Assembly (NCBI GenBank): GCA_001829315.1
Contig: MIAY01000008.1
Location: 1-64,000 of the forward strand
Length of the DNA: 64,000 bases
Direction of reading: 5' to 3'
Source: Spirochaetes bacterium GWE1_32_154
Lineage (GTDB): Bacteria; Spirochaetota; GWE2-31-10
Below, piece after piece: positions 27,882 to 36,014 of the stretch. The translations under genes were made by a program, and so were the position numbers. The first letter of the stretch is position 1. Every line of letters starts with the position of its first letter. The notes under the pieces were generated by a model. It was not told where the DNA came from and made no database searches. It saw nothing but the letters and a program-made list of their open reading frames with translations.

Positions 27882-30680
27882 ATGTTTTTAAAAAAACTTA
27901 CTATAAATGGATTCAAATCGTTTTGTGATCATACAGATATCGTATTGGATAAAGGAATTTCAGCGATAGTCGGTCCTAATGGTTGTGGAAAATCAAATAT
28001 TGTTGATGCATTAAAATGGGTTCTTGGCGAGCAGAAAACCAAAGCATTGCGTGCTAATAATATGACAGATGTTATTTTCAAAGGAACAGTTGATAAAAAA
28101 GGTCTCGGCCGGGCTGAAGTCAGGCTTGTTCTGGTGAATAATGATAATATTCTTCCTGTCGAATTTAATGATGTTGAAATTGCCAGGATTATTTATGCAA
28201 ATGGTGAGAATGAATTTTTCATTAATAAAGAAAAAGTCAGATTAAAAGATATACATGAGTTGTTTTATGATACCGGAGTTGGGAAAACTGCCTACTCATT
28301 TATGGAACAGGGGAAAATTGATATGATATTATCAAATAAACCTGAAGACAGGCGGTATATAATTGAAGAAGCTGCCGGTATTACAAAGTATAAATCAAGA
28401 AAAATGGAAGCTCTTACCAAGTTAGCACGGGCTGATGAAAATATTCTTCGAGTACAGGATATTCTTTCTGAAGTTACAAAACAATATGAAACAATGAAAA
28501 AACAAGCTGAGAAAGCAGAAAAATATACCCTTATTCAGGATAAGGAAATTTCACTGGAAATTGAAATAAATGTTAACAGATTAACTTTACAAAAGAAACT
28601 TCAAACTGATTTTTCCAATCGATTACAAAGTTCACAAAATGAATTAAATAAAATACTCGGGGAAATAGAAAGTCTTCAGGATATTGTATCAGATAAAATG
28701 GTTTATTTAAATAACCTTGAAAATGAAAAAATTGACTGCAACAGACAAATTATTCATTTAGAAGGTGAGATTAAGCTTGCTAATTCTAAAAGTTCAATGC
28801 TTCGTGATAATGTTATCAATTTAAATTCGACATTAAAATCAGATGAAGAAAAAATTGGTGTGGTTGAGAGGAAAATTATTGAGCTGGAAGATGAGTTAGA
28901 AGAAGCCGATGATTCAAAATACGATATACAGGAAAGAATATCTTCCATTATGAAAGATACCGACAGATATAATGAAAATATCAATCAGATCAATATTGAT
29001 TTACAAAAGATTGAACAAATTATTTCTGATAAAAAAGATGAGATAAAAAAGCTTGAAAGTCTTCTGATAGACAAAAGAAATGCATTAAAAGATGTTACTG
29101 ATGAGCTTATTGAAAAGATCGAAAAATCATTAAATTCATTTGATATTAACTCAAAAGAAATTATGACAATAAAAAATAATGTTGAGTCTGATATAAAAAA
29201 TATTATTACAGAATTGACAATGAGAAGAGGTTTCTTAAGTGATATTGTATCTTCCGGTGTGGCCCCTTCAAATACTGGTGATTTCATAAAGAGACTTGAT
29301 GAATATAATAAACAATTAAAAGAACTTGAAGTGAAATTAACTGCAGCCGATGAGAATGTTAAAAAATATATTATGGCAACCGGCGTATTTATGAATGATA
29401 TCTTTAGTCCTGAAGGTGTTCTTCAGAGAAAAAGAAAAATTGAAAATGAAATTAATGATATTAATCTAAAAATTGAGCGAAATAAAAAAGATATTGATGA
29501 TACGAGTGAAGAGTATGATACCAAAGATGAACAAAAAGAAAAATACAAGGAAATGATTTCCGAGTCAAAACTAAATCTTTCAACATTAAATGAAAAGTTT
29601 AACTCTTTGGAAAAAGACATTTTACGAATCGGCCGTATGAAACAGGATTATTCAAATAATAAAAACGAGCTAACATTTTCTATTAAGAAGTCAAAAGACT
29701 CACTGGAGGAAATAAGAGCGGAAATTGATGAAGTTGAGTATGCTCATTCCCAGTGCGCTGCAAAAAAACGTGATATTGAAAAACTTGTAGAAGAGTTGGA
29801 TTATAAGATTCAGGATGAAAATGCCCGAATGTCCGAACAGCAAAAAAGTATTCGAAGTATCAATGAGTCATTGACAGAGAAAAAATCGGATATTGAGAAA
29901 TATCATATTAAACTTGCTGAAGTAGAAACTACCCTGGCTAATATTTATGAAACGTTTTATGAAAATTGTTCAGTTAATTTAAAAGATTATGAAAATAAAG
30001 AACAATATAAAAGCGGTCGGGACTACTCTGATATTAGAAAAGAGCTTACTGATTTAAAAAGTGACAAAAGTTCATTAGGAAGTGTAAATCTGCTTGCAAT
30101 TCAGGAATGTAAAAGTTTAGAAGAGCGATATAATTTATTGAATGAACAGTTAAATGATTTAAAAGAAGCAAAGAAAGATTTACTGATTGTTATTGATGAA
30201 TTAAATGCTGTTTCAGTTGAGCTTTTTGTTAAAACATATAATGAAATCAGGAAAAATTTTCATGCAATTTTTATAAAATTATTTAATGGTGGAAGTGCTG
30301 ATATTACATTAACCAATCCTGAGAATATTCTCGAAACAGGGATTGAAATAACGGCACAGCCACCGGGTCAGAATAGTAAAAGTATTACATTATTATCAGG
30401 CGGACAAAGAACGATGACTGCCATTGCGCTAATGTTTGCTACTTTTCAGGTAAAACCGTCACCTTTTTGTTTGTTAGATGAGATTGATGCGGCACTTGAT
30501 GAAATGAATGTAACGAGACTTATCAATCTTTTAGCTGAGTTTGAAGAGCAAACTCAATTTATTATGATTACTCATAATAAAAAAACGATGTCGGCTGCAA
30601 ATGTTTTACATGGTGTAACTCAGGAGTCTATGGGGGTTTCCAAGATTGTCTCTACAAAATTTATTGAAAAAGTTAACTGA
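27882..30680 (+). CDS. smc: Chromosome segregation protein SMC, short form
   Basis: SMC-family ATPase that organises the chromosome. Head motifs are Walker A GPNGCGKSN (31-39), an N-terminal Q-loop region (WVLGEQK), the signature LLSGGQ (Leu838-Gln842) and Walker B CLLDEIDAALDE. Long charged coiled coils occupy about 165-440 and 525-790. At 932 residues it is some 200-250 shorter than usual bacterial SMC, and no recognisable hinge domain lies in the middle: residues about 445-525 are a short segment (RRGFLSDIVSSGVAP) inside coil. The reading frame is intact. ScpA and ScpB are not in this window. It starts a long rightward gene run. Confidence 0.88.
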   Translation: MFLKKLTINGFKSFCDHTDIVLDKGISAIVGPNGCGKSNIVDALKWVLGEQKTKALRANNMTDVIFKGTVDKKGLGRAEVRLVLVNNDNILPVEFNDVEIARIIYANGENEFFINKEKVRLKDIHELFYDTGVGKTAYSFMEQGKIDMILSNKPEDRRYIIEEAAGITKYKSRKMEALTKLARADENILRVQDILSEVTKQYETMKKQAEKAEKYTLIQDKEISLEIEINVNRLTLQKKLQTDFSNRLQSSQNELNKILGEIESLQDIVSDKMVYLNNLENEKIDCNRQIIHLEGEIKLANSKSSMLRDNVINLNSTLKSDEEKIGVVERKIIELEDELEEADDSKYDIQERISSIMKDTDRYNENINQINIDLQKIEQIISDKKDEIKKLESLLIDKRNALKDVTDELIEKIEKSLNSFDINSKEIMTIKNNVESDIKNIITELTMRRGFLSDIVSSGVAPSNTGDFIKRLDEYNKQLKELEVKLTAADENVKKYIMATGVFMNDIFSPEGVLQRKRKIENEINDINLKIERNKKDIDDTSEEYDTKDEQKEKYKEMISESKLNLSTLNEKFNSLEKDILRIGRMKQDYSNNKNELTFSIKKSKDSLEEIRAEIDEVEYAHSQCAAKKRDIEKLVEELDYKIQDENARMSEQQKSIRSINESLTEKKSDIEKYHIKLAEVETTLANIYETFYENCSVNLKDYENKEQYKSGRDYSDIRKELTDLKSDKSSLGSVNLLAIQECKSLEERYNLLNEQLNDLKEAKKDLLIVIDELNAVSVELFVKTYNEIRKNFHAIFIKLFNGGSADITLTNPENILETGIEITAQPPGQNSKSITLLSGGQRTMTAIALMFATFQVKPSPFCLLDEIDAALDEMNVTRLINLLAEFEEQTQFIMITHNKKTMSAANVLHGVTQESMGVSKIVSTKFIEKVN

Positions 30681-31095
30681 TTTATCGAAATCAATTAATA
30701 AAGCTGAAATTATATTGTTTTTCACAAATAGCAAAAAAGAACTCTTACTGTTTTTTGGGTGTTTTTTTATTATGGTAGTAATTATGGTTGCGTTTTTATC
30801 CCGCTGTGATGGAAATACTCAATCTCAAACAAATAGTTTAAAGAGTAAACTTATGAACTCACCAACAATCGAGTCGGAAAAAACAAAGTCTGATAAATTC
30901 TTTATGATTCAGGGTGTTTTGCTTTTTCCTGATTATATCAATAATGACTTAACAGCTGATTATCAGGATTTGTATCCTTTAAATAATTATAACCGAGAAA
31001 ATCTCGGGTTGATACTCAATGAATTTGATACTGTTATTGAAAAAAGTTTAGCAGAAACATTATCGTTTAATTTTGAAAAGAGGAGTAAAAAATGA
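30646..31095 (+). CDS. Single-pass membrane protein of unknown function
   Basis: Small protein with one hydrophobic segment (about residues 31-52, LLLFFGCFFIMVVIMVAFLS) and a mostly polar C-terminal part outside or inside the membrane. The frame begins inside smc: TTG at 30646 or TTG at 30664 (giving MKKLTDL) are the candidates, and there is no ATG before the membrane segment, so the true start is uncertain. It overlaps the next gene by four bases (ATGA), which supports that it is translated. No family is recognised. Confidence 0.5.
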   Translation: MSLQNLLKKLTDLSKSINKAEIILFFTNSKKELLLFFGCFFIMVVIMVAFLSRCDGNTQSQTNSLKSKLMNSPTIESEKTKSDKFFMIQGVLLFPDYINNDLTADYQDLYPLNNYNRENLGLILNEFDTVIEKSLAETLSFNFEKRSKK

Positions 31096-32792
31096 AGCAC
31101 ATTCTCATTCTTATAATTACCTTTTTTCTTTTATTATCCTGTTTAAGTAATAATCAGGTTGTAAAAAATGATGTACACGATGCAGAGTCAGTTTCTATTG
31201 AAAGTATTGAAGAAAATATCCAGGCAGATGAAATAAAACCAATTGACACTACTGCTGATGTGATAATAGAATTGCAGACTGATAGTGGTGCTATGAATAC
31301 TATTGAACAACAATCTTCAAACATTGAGTCTCAAGCCGGTGATTTTTATGTCGAGAAAAATAATGAGAATATTGAAATCTCAAATGTTGATAATGAAGCA
31401 AATGATATTCCTGTAATTGTTGTAGACCAGACAAATGATGTCGTTTCCGAGGTGTTAACAGGAGAATCGGATAGCGAAGAGTTTGTACAGAGTGATGAAA
31501 GAAGTGATCAGACTGATGATAGATTTGTTTCTGAAGATACTGTTCAGTATAATGATAATGTTTTAAGATATGCTGATTTGTTAAAAAATTATCAATTAAA
31601 ACAAGAGGTAAAAGAGAAAAAACCGGGAAAAATAAGTACCATCAAGAAAGAAAAATCTGTTGAGACTCCTGTTGTTGAAAAGAAATCACCAACTTTTGAT
31701 TTTTCGGATAACTCAGTTAAAAAGAAAAGTGAAGAGAGTTTTCCGGTTGATGAGGTGTATTATTATCAACCTGATGAAGCGGTAAAGAAAAGCGGTTCAA
31801 CATATACTTCTTTGCAGTATGATATTGAACAATTTAAGAATATTACCAATAATTCAATGGTAAGTGAAAGTAATCAGGGGGGAGAAGAAATTCAGGCTGA
31901 AGAGAATAGTGAAGTCAATATTTCATTAGATAATACCGGTTGGATTATAAATAAATTAGATTCATCATTACTTAAGCCTGTATTACGAAAAAATGATGTT
32001 AATAGAACAATGTTTTCGTTTATAACAGGATTGCCGGGTAATTTAAAAATCGAATTTATTCGCTATGATTATGCTAAAAATAGCTCTATTACTAAAGAAT
32101 TTACTATTAAAATTGTTCCTAAGAATATTATTGAGCCTAAAAAAGGTAAAAAGACTGAAAAAAAAGCAGATGTTAAAAAAGATAAAGATTTTAGAAGAAA
32201 GTTAGCAGATAATTTTTTTATTGACGGAAATTATAAAGATGCAATAAAAAGTTATGAGGAAATTTTAAAAACCGGTATTGGAGATGCTGAACTTTATTAT
32301 CGAATAGCTAAATCGTATAAAATAAATGTGAATAATAATAAAGCAATTGAACACTACAAAAATAATATTGCTGAAATTGGAAATCCTTATTTTGATGATG
32401 CGATTATCGAATATGCTCAAACATTAAAGGATTTAGAAAAGTACCAGGAGGCTATTGATATTATTTATAATATTGCATTACCACATAGTAATAGCAATCA
32501 GGTAAAAGAGTTGTTATATTTATTATTGGGTGATTTAAATTTTAATTTAAAAAATTATTCAGAGTCATCAAGAAATTATAAAACATTTATTTCTTTGTAC
32601 GATACTTCAATGTATTATGATAAAGCTCTTTTTTATCTTGCATATTCCTTAGAATTATTAGATGAGCCACAGTATAAAGAAGCACGCTTTTTTTATCGAC
32701 AATTAGTTTCCCTTTTTCCTGAATCTCAATTTGTTAATTTATCAAAATCAAGAATTTTATATTTAGACCGGCATTTTTTGAAAGTGAATTAA
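31092..32792 (+). CDS. TPR lipoprotein
   Basis: 566-residue lipoprotein: MKHILILIITFFLLLSC gives a lipobox at Cys17. Residues about 25-260 are acidic, low-complexity and probably disordered. A beta-like segment follows (about 275-350), and from about 370 to the end there are tandem TPR-like repeats (FFIDGNYKDAIKSYEEILKTG, LYYRIAKSYKIN, KYQEAIDIIYNIA, YKEARFFYRQLVSLFPES). This layout resembles BamD-like or YfgC-adjacent scaffold proteins, but I cannot assign a specific role. It is coupled to the preceding membrane protein by an ATGA overlap. Confidence 0.7.
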   Translation: MKHILILIITFFLLLSCLSNNQVVKNDVHDAESVSIESIEENIQADEIKPIDTTADVIIELQTDSGAMNTIEQQSSNIESQAGDFYVEKNNENIEISNVDNEANDIPVIVVDQTNDVVSEVLTGESDSEEFVQSDERSDQTDDRFVSEDTVQYNDNVLRYADLLKNYQLKQEVKEKKPGKISTIKKEKSVETPVVEKKSPTFDFSDNSVKKKSEESFPVDEVYYYQPDEAVKKSGSTYTSLQYDIEQFKNITNNSMVSESNQGGEEIQAEENSEVNISLDNTGWIINKLDSSLLKPVLRKNDVNRTMFSFITGLPGNLKIEFIRYDYAKNSSITKEFTIKIVPKNIIEPKKGKKTEKKADVKKDKDFRRKLADNFFIDGNYKDAIKSYEEILKTGIGDAELYYRIAKSYKINVNNNKAIEHYKNNIAEIGNPYFDDAIIEYAQTLKDLEKYQEAIDIIYNIALPHSNSNQVKELLYLLLGDLNFNLKNYSESSRNYKTFISLYDTSMYYDKALFYLAYSLELLDEPQYKEARFFYRQLVSLFPESQFVNLSKSRILYLDRHFLKVN

Positions 32793-32799
32793 AATAGAA

Positions 32800-32833
32800 A
32801 GAACTTGACAAAAACAACGGTAAGTTCTAAAAC
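32800..32833 (+). promoter_or_regulatory. Promoter with embedded inverted repeat before lolA
   Basis: TTGACA (32805-32810), a 17-base spacer, then TAAAAC (32828-32833). The boxes are framed by a 7-bp inverted repeat, AGAACTT (32800-32806) and AAGTTCT (32822-32828), so a dimeric regulator could occupy the promoter. Confidence 0.4.
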
Positions 32834-32860
32834 AACAGTCTTAGAGAGGTGTTTTTTTTT

Positions 32861-33580
32861 ATGAAAAATATTAAAAATAATATATTTATAATAGGTCTTG
32901 TGTTTCAAACTATTTTTGTTTTTGGTCAGGAACCCTTAGTCGGTGCAAAAGACCTTTTAACAAATATTTCAAATAATTATTCATCAACAGTAAAAGATTT
33001 TTCTGCCTCATTTAAATGGATTCAGGATGATAAAATACAAACAGGTACTGTTTTATTTAAAAATCCTCAAAAGATGCGTATGAATTTCTCTGATCCTAAA
33101 GGTCAGGTTATCGTTACGAATGGTTATGAATTTTGGGTTTATTTAGAAAATATGAATTTAGTTCTACAACAGGACTTAATGGCGAAAGAAAAGAAAACTG
33201 AAGATGATGGTAAGGTTTCAGTTGTTGAATCCCCAATTTTAATTAATCCGGTTGGTTTTGACAAATTTATAAAGGAATATGCGATTGAATATCATGAAAG
33301 TAAATCATTAGTTGATTATACTGATGGAAGCAAAGTGTATAAGTTCAAATTAATTAAATGGCGGTCAAGTCAGAATGGCTTTAATGTAATATATTTAACT
33401 GTTCAACCTGATGGACTTACAAGAAGAGTTGAAGGAATTACAGCTGCATATAAAAAAGTCATTTTGGAGTTTGATGATTATTTACTTAATCAAAGTGTTT
33501 CAGACTTAAAATTTGAATTTGACAAACCGACACATGCCAATACCGTAAATAATTTTATATCAAAACAGGGAGAAAATTAA
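32861..33580 (+). CDS. lolA: Outer-membrane lipoprotein carrier LolA-like protein
   Basis: Periplasmic chaperone expected to carry lipoproteins to the outer membrane. A signal peptide ends near FGQ (about residue 23). SASFKWIQDDKIQTGTVLFKNPQKMRMNFSDPKGQVIVTNGYEFWVY is the typical LolA opening with the hydrophobic half-barrel. 239 residues is within family range. The ATG at 32861 lies behind GAGAGG and a run of nine T; a GTG at 32849 is too close to the ribosome site. It is the first gene of lolA-rodZ-rimO-uvrD-gatC. A LolA-like protein implies an outer membrane and fits the many lipoproteins here. Confidence 0.85.
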   Translation: MKNIKNNIFIIGLVFQTIFVFGQEPLVGAKDLLTNISNNYSSTVKDFSASFKWIQDDKIQTGTVLFKNPQKMRMNFSDPKGQVIVTNGYEFWVYLENMNLVLQQDLMAKEKKTEDDGKVSVVESPILINPVGFDKFIKEYAIEYHESKSLVDYTDGSKVYKFKLIKWRSSQNGFNVIYLTVQPDGLTRRVEGITAAYKKVILEFDDYLLNQSVSDLKFEFDKPTHANTVNNFISKQGEN

Positions 33581-33585
33581 TATAC

Positions 33586-34668
33586 ATGGAACCATTAGGC
33601 GAATTTTTAAAAGAAATAAGAACGCAAAAAAGGCTGTCAATCGAAAAAGTAATTGAAGATACTCATATATTAAAGAAATTTATTATTGGTATTGAAGCTG
33701 ATGATTTTACCGTTTTCCCCGGGGAAGCATATTTAAAGGGGTTTCTTAGAAATTACAGTGAATATTTAGGTTTAGAATCAAACGAGATAATTAGACGATT
33801 TGAAAAAATTAAACTTTCAGAGACTCCTTCTCCAATTGAGCAGCTGATACCAAAACCCGGTTTTGATTATTCACGTATTATTTTTGCTTTGGTAATATTA
33901 ATTGCGATATCACTTCTCGGATCAGGAATGTTTTTTATTTATAATATGATTACGACAAGTAATCAAACAGCTCAAAAGGTTGTTGTTAAAAAAGAAAAAA
34001 CATTACCGCAATCCGAAATCGTTGAGAAAATGTTGATTCTTGATAAAGATGAAATGGTATTTGATTTAAAAAAAGATCAAAAAATAGGTGTTACGATTGA
34101 TGATGTAATAAATACGGTGTGGTTGTCAAATCTTGATCCTACTGTTGTTATTAATAGTTCTTCAGGTAAAGAGCAATTTTTAATAGGTAACGGTTATACC
34201 AATAAATTCGATATGAATGGTGATGGAAAAGATGATGTTGAAATAGTTCTGAATTTCTGGGATTCCAAAATTGCTAAACTTCTGATAAGAAAATCTGTTA
34301 CTGTTTTTGTTAACGAAAGCAGTATAGATAGCAAGTATTTTATTGATGATAGTGTAGAAGTTTTATATGAGGGGGCGGATAAATTACCCCTTGATATGAC
34401 TATTACAATCAGTGATGATACTTTTTTAAGATATCAGATAGATGGTGGTGATGAAAAAGAAGCTAAATATTCCAAAGGCAATTCATTTAATTTAAATGTA
34501 GAAAATCAAATAATTGTATGGGTTTCTAATGCCGGTGCATTAAATATTTCTCTTAATAAATTAGGAAAGAAATTTGTTTTAGGAGAACCGGGGCAAATGG
34601 ATGTTAAAATCATAGCATGGACAAAGAATGGAGATATTAATTCATTACAGATTAGTTCGCTAAAATAG
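33586..34668 (+). CDS. RodZ-like HTH membrane protein
   Basis: N-terminal Xre-type helix-turn-helix (HTH_25; LGEFLKEIRTQKRLSIEKVIEDT, residues 4-26, continuing to about 75), one transmembrane helix (about 98-120), and an extracytoplasmic part with a beta-rich C-terminal domain (LNKLGKKFVLGEPGQM) like DUF4115. This is the RodZ architecture, a partner of MreB in cell-shape control. The middle (about 150-260) is longer than in E. coli RodZ and contains FDMNGDGKDDVEIVLN, a dockerin/EF-hand-like calcium loop. The loop is a visible feature, its use is inference. The gene sits five bases after lolA. Confidence 0.8.
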   Translation: MEPLGEFLKEIRTQKRLSIEKVIEDTHILKKFIIGIEADDFTVFPGEAYLKGFLRNYSEYLGLESNEIIRRFEKIKLSETPSPIEQLIPKPGFDYSRIIFALVILIAISLLGSGMFFIYNMITTSNQTAQKVVVKKEKTLPQSEIVEKMLILDKDEMVFDLKKDQKIGVTIDDVINTVWLSNLDPTVVINSSSGKEQFLIGNGYTNKFDMNGDGKDDVEIVLNFWDSKIAKLLIRKSVTVFVNESSIDSKYFIDDSVEVLYEGADKLPLDMTITISDDTFLRYQIDGGDEKEAKYSKGNSFNLNVENQIIVWVSNAGALNISLNKLGKKFVLGEPGQMDVKIIAWTKNGDINSLQISSLK

Positions 34669-34680
34669 TATAGAGGAATA

Positions 34681-35997
34681 ATGATTAAGAAAGTATATAT
34701 TGAAAGTCTTGGTTGTTCAAAGAATCAGGTAGATTCTGAGAAAATGGCAGCTCTTTTTGAAGAAAAAGGTTTTTCGTTAACAGATCAACCGGAGGATGCT
34801 GATTATATTATTGTTAATACTTGTGGTTTTATTGATTCTGCAAAAAAAGAAGCTGTTGATGTTGTTTTTGAAATGGCTGAGTATAAAAAAACCGGGAAAT
34901 GTACTAAGTTAGTTTTAGCTGGTTGTTTTGCTCAACGTTATACTGAAGCTGCCGAAAAAGAGTTTTTACCCGACGAAGTCGATTTGATTTTTGGAACTGG
35001 TGATATTTCTCAAATTGTTGATGCTATACAACAGAATGAAAGAGTTGTTAAACCTGAAATAGTAAAAGAAAGACTCATCTCCCGAAAAATAAAAGGATTC
35101 CCCGGTTCTGCTTATTTGAGAATAAGTGATGGTTGTTCTAATAATTGTTCATATTGTGCAATACCATTAATTCGTGGTCCATTACGATCAAGACCTATTG
35201 ATGATATAATTATCGAATTGGAATTAATTTTAAAAAACAATGACATTAAAGAAATAAATATCATTAGTCAGGATACAACCAATTATGGTTCTGATCTAAC
35301 CGGTAAAAGCAATTTAATCGAACTACTTACAAGAATTGATAGCGTATTAGATGGGAATCAATGGATAAGAGTTTTGTATATGCATCCTGATCATATAACT
35401 GAAGAAATTTTAGATGGATTATTGCATATTAAGCATTTCATTCCTTATTTTGATATTCCATTTCAATCTGGTTCTGAAATAATATTAAAAAAAATGGGAA
35501 GAGTCGGTTCTTCAAAGAAATATCTTGATTTATTATTTTCAATTCGTAAACGATTTGATCAGGCGGTTATACGCTCGACTTTTATTACCGGGTTTCCGCA
35601 GGAATCTGATTTAGATCATACAGAAACACTTAATTTTATTAAACAAGCCCGAATCGATTGGGTTGGTGCTTTTGCGTACTCTGATGAAGATGGTACCAAA
35701 GCTTTTGAAATTGAAAAGAAAATTCCAAAAATTAAAGCATCAAAGAGATTAGATGAAATAATGAGTCTATCAGAGAGTATATCCCAGGAGTCTTTAAAAA
35801 GATTTATTGGTATAACTACCGATTTACTTGTAGAAGAATCAGTTGATGAGAATTTATTTCTAACCAGATTCTGGGGCCAGGCACCGGAAGTTGACGGGTT
35901 GACTGTATTGGATTCTTTTACGGCAAAACCGGGACAGTTTAGTCATGCTGTCATAAAGAAAATCAATGGAAAAGATTTTTTTGCTTCCGGTAATTAA
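34681..35997 (+). CDS. rimO: Ribosomal protein S12 methylthiotransferase RimO
   Basis: Radical-SAM methylthiotransferase that modifies an aspartate of ribosomal protein S12. The N-terminal UPF0004 domain has Cys12 (SLGCSKNQVDSE), the NTCGF cysteine and a GCFAQRY cysteine binding the auxiliary [4Fe-4S] cluster. The radical-SAM ligands are Cys152, Cys156 and Cys159 (CSNNCSYC). A C-terminal TRAM domain (about 370-438) follows. The SLGCSKNQVDSE form distinguishes RimO from MiaB. AGAGGA precedes the ATG. Confidence 0.95.
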   Translation: MIKKVYIESLGCSKNQVDSEKMAALFEEKGFSLTDQPEDADYIIVNTCGFIDSAKKEAVDVVFEMAEYKKTGKCTKLVLAGCFAQRYTEAAEKEFLPDEVDLIFGTGDISQIVDAIQQNERVVKPEIVKERLISRKIKGFPGSAYLRISDGCSNNCSYCAIPLIRGPLRSRPIDDIIIELELILKNNDIKEINIISQDTTNYGSDLTGKSNLIELLTRIDSVLDGNQWIRVLYMHPDHITEEILDGLLHIKHFIPYFDIPFQSGSEIILKKMGRVGSSKKYLDLLFSIRKRFDQAVIRSTFITGFPQESDLDHTETLNFIKQARIDWVGAFAYSDEDGTKAFEIEKKIPKIKASKRLDEIMSLSESISQESLKRFIGITTDLLVEESVDENLFLTRFWGQAPEVDGLTVLDSFTAKPGQFSHAVIKKINGKDFFASGN

Positions 35998-36014
35998 TAT
36001 AGCATGAGGCTCGC

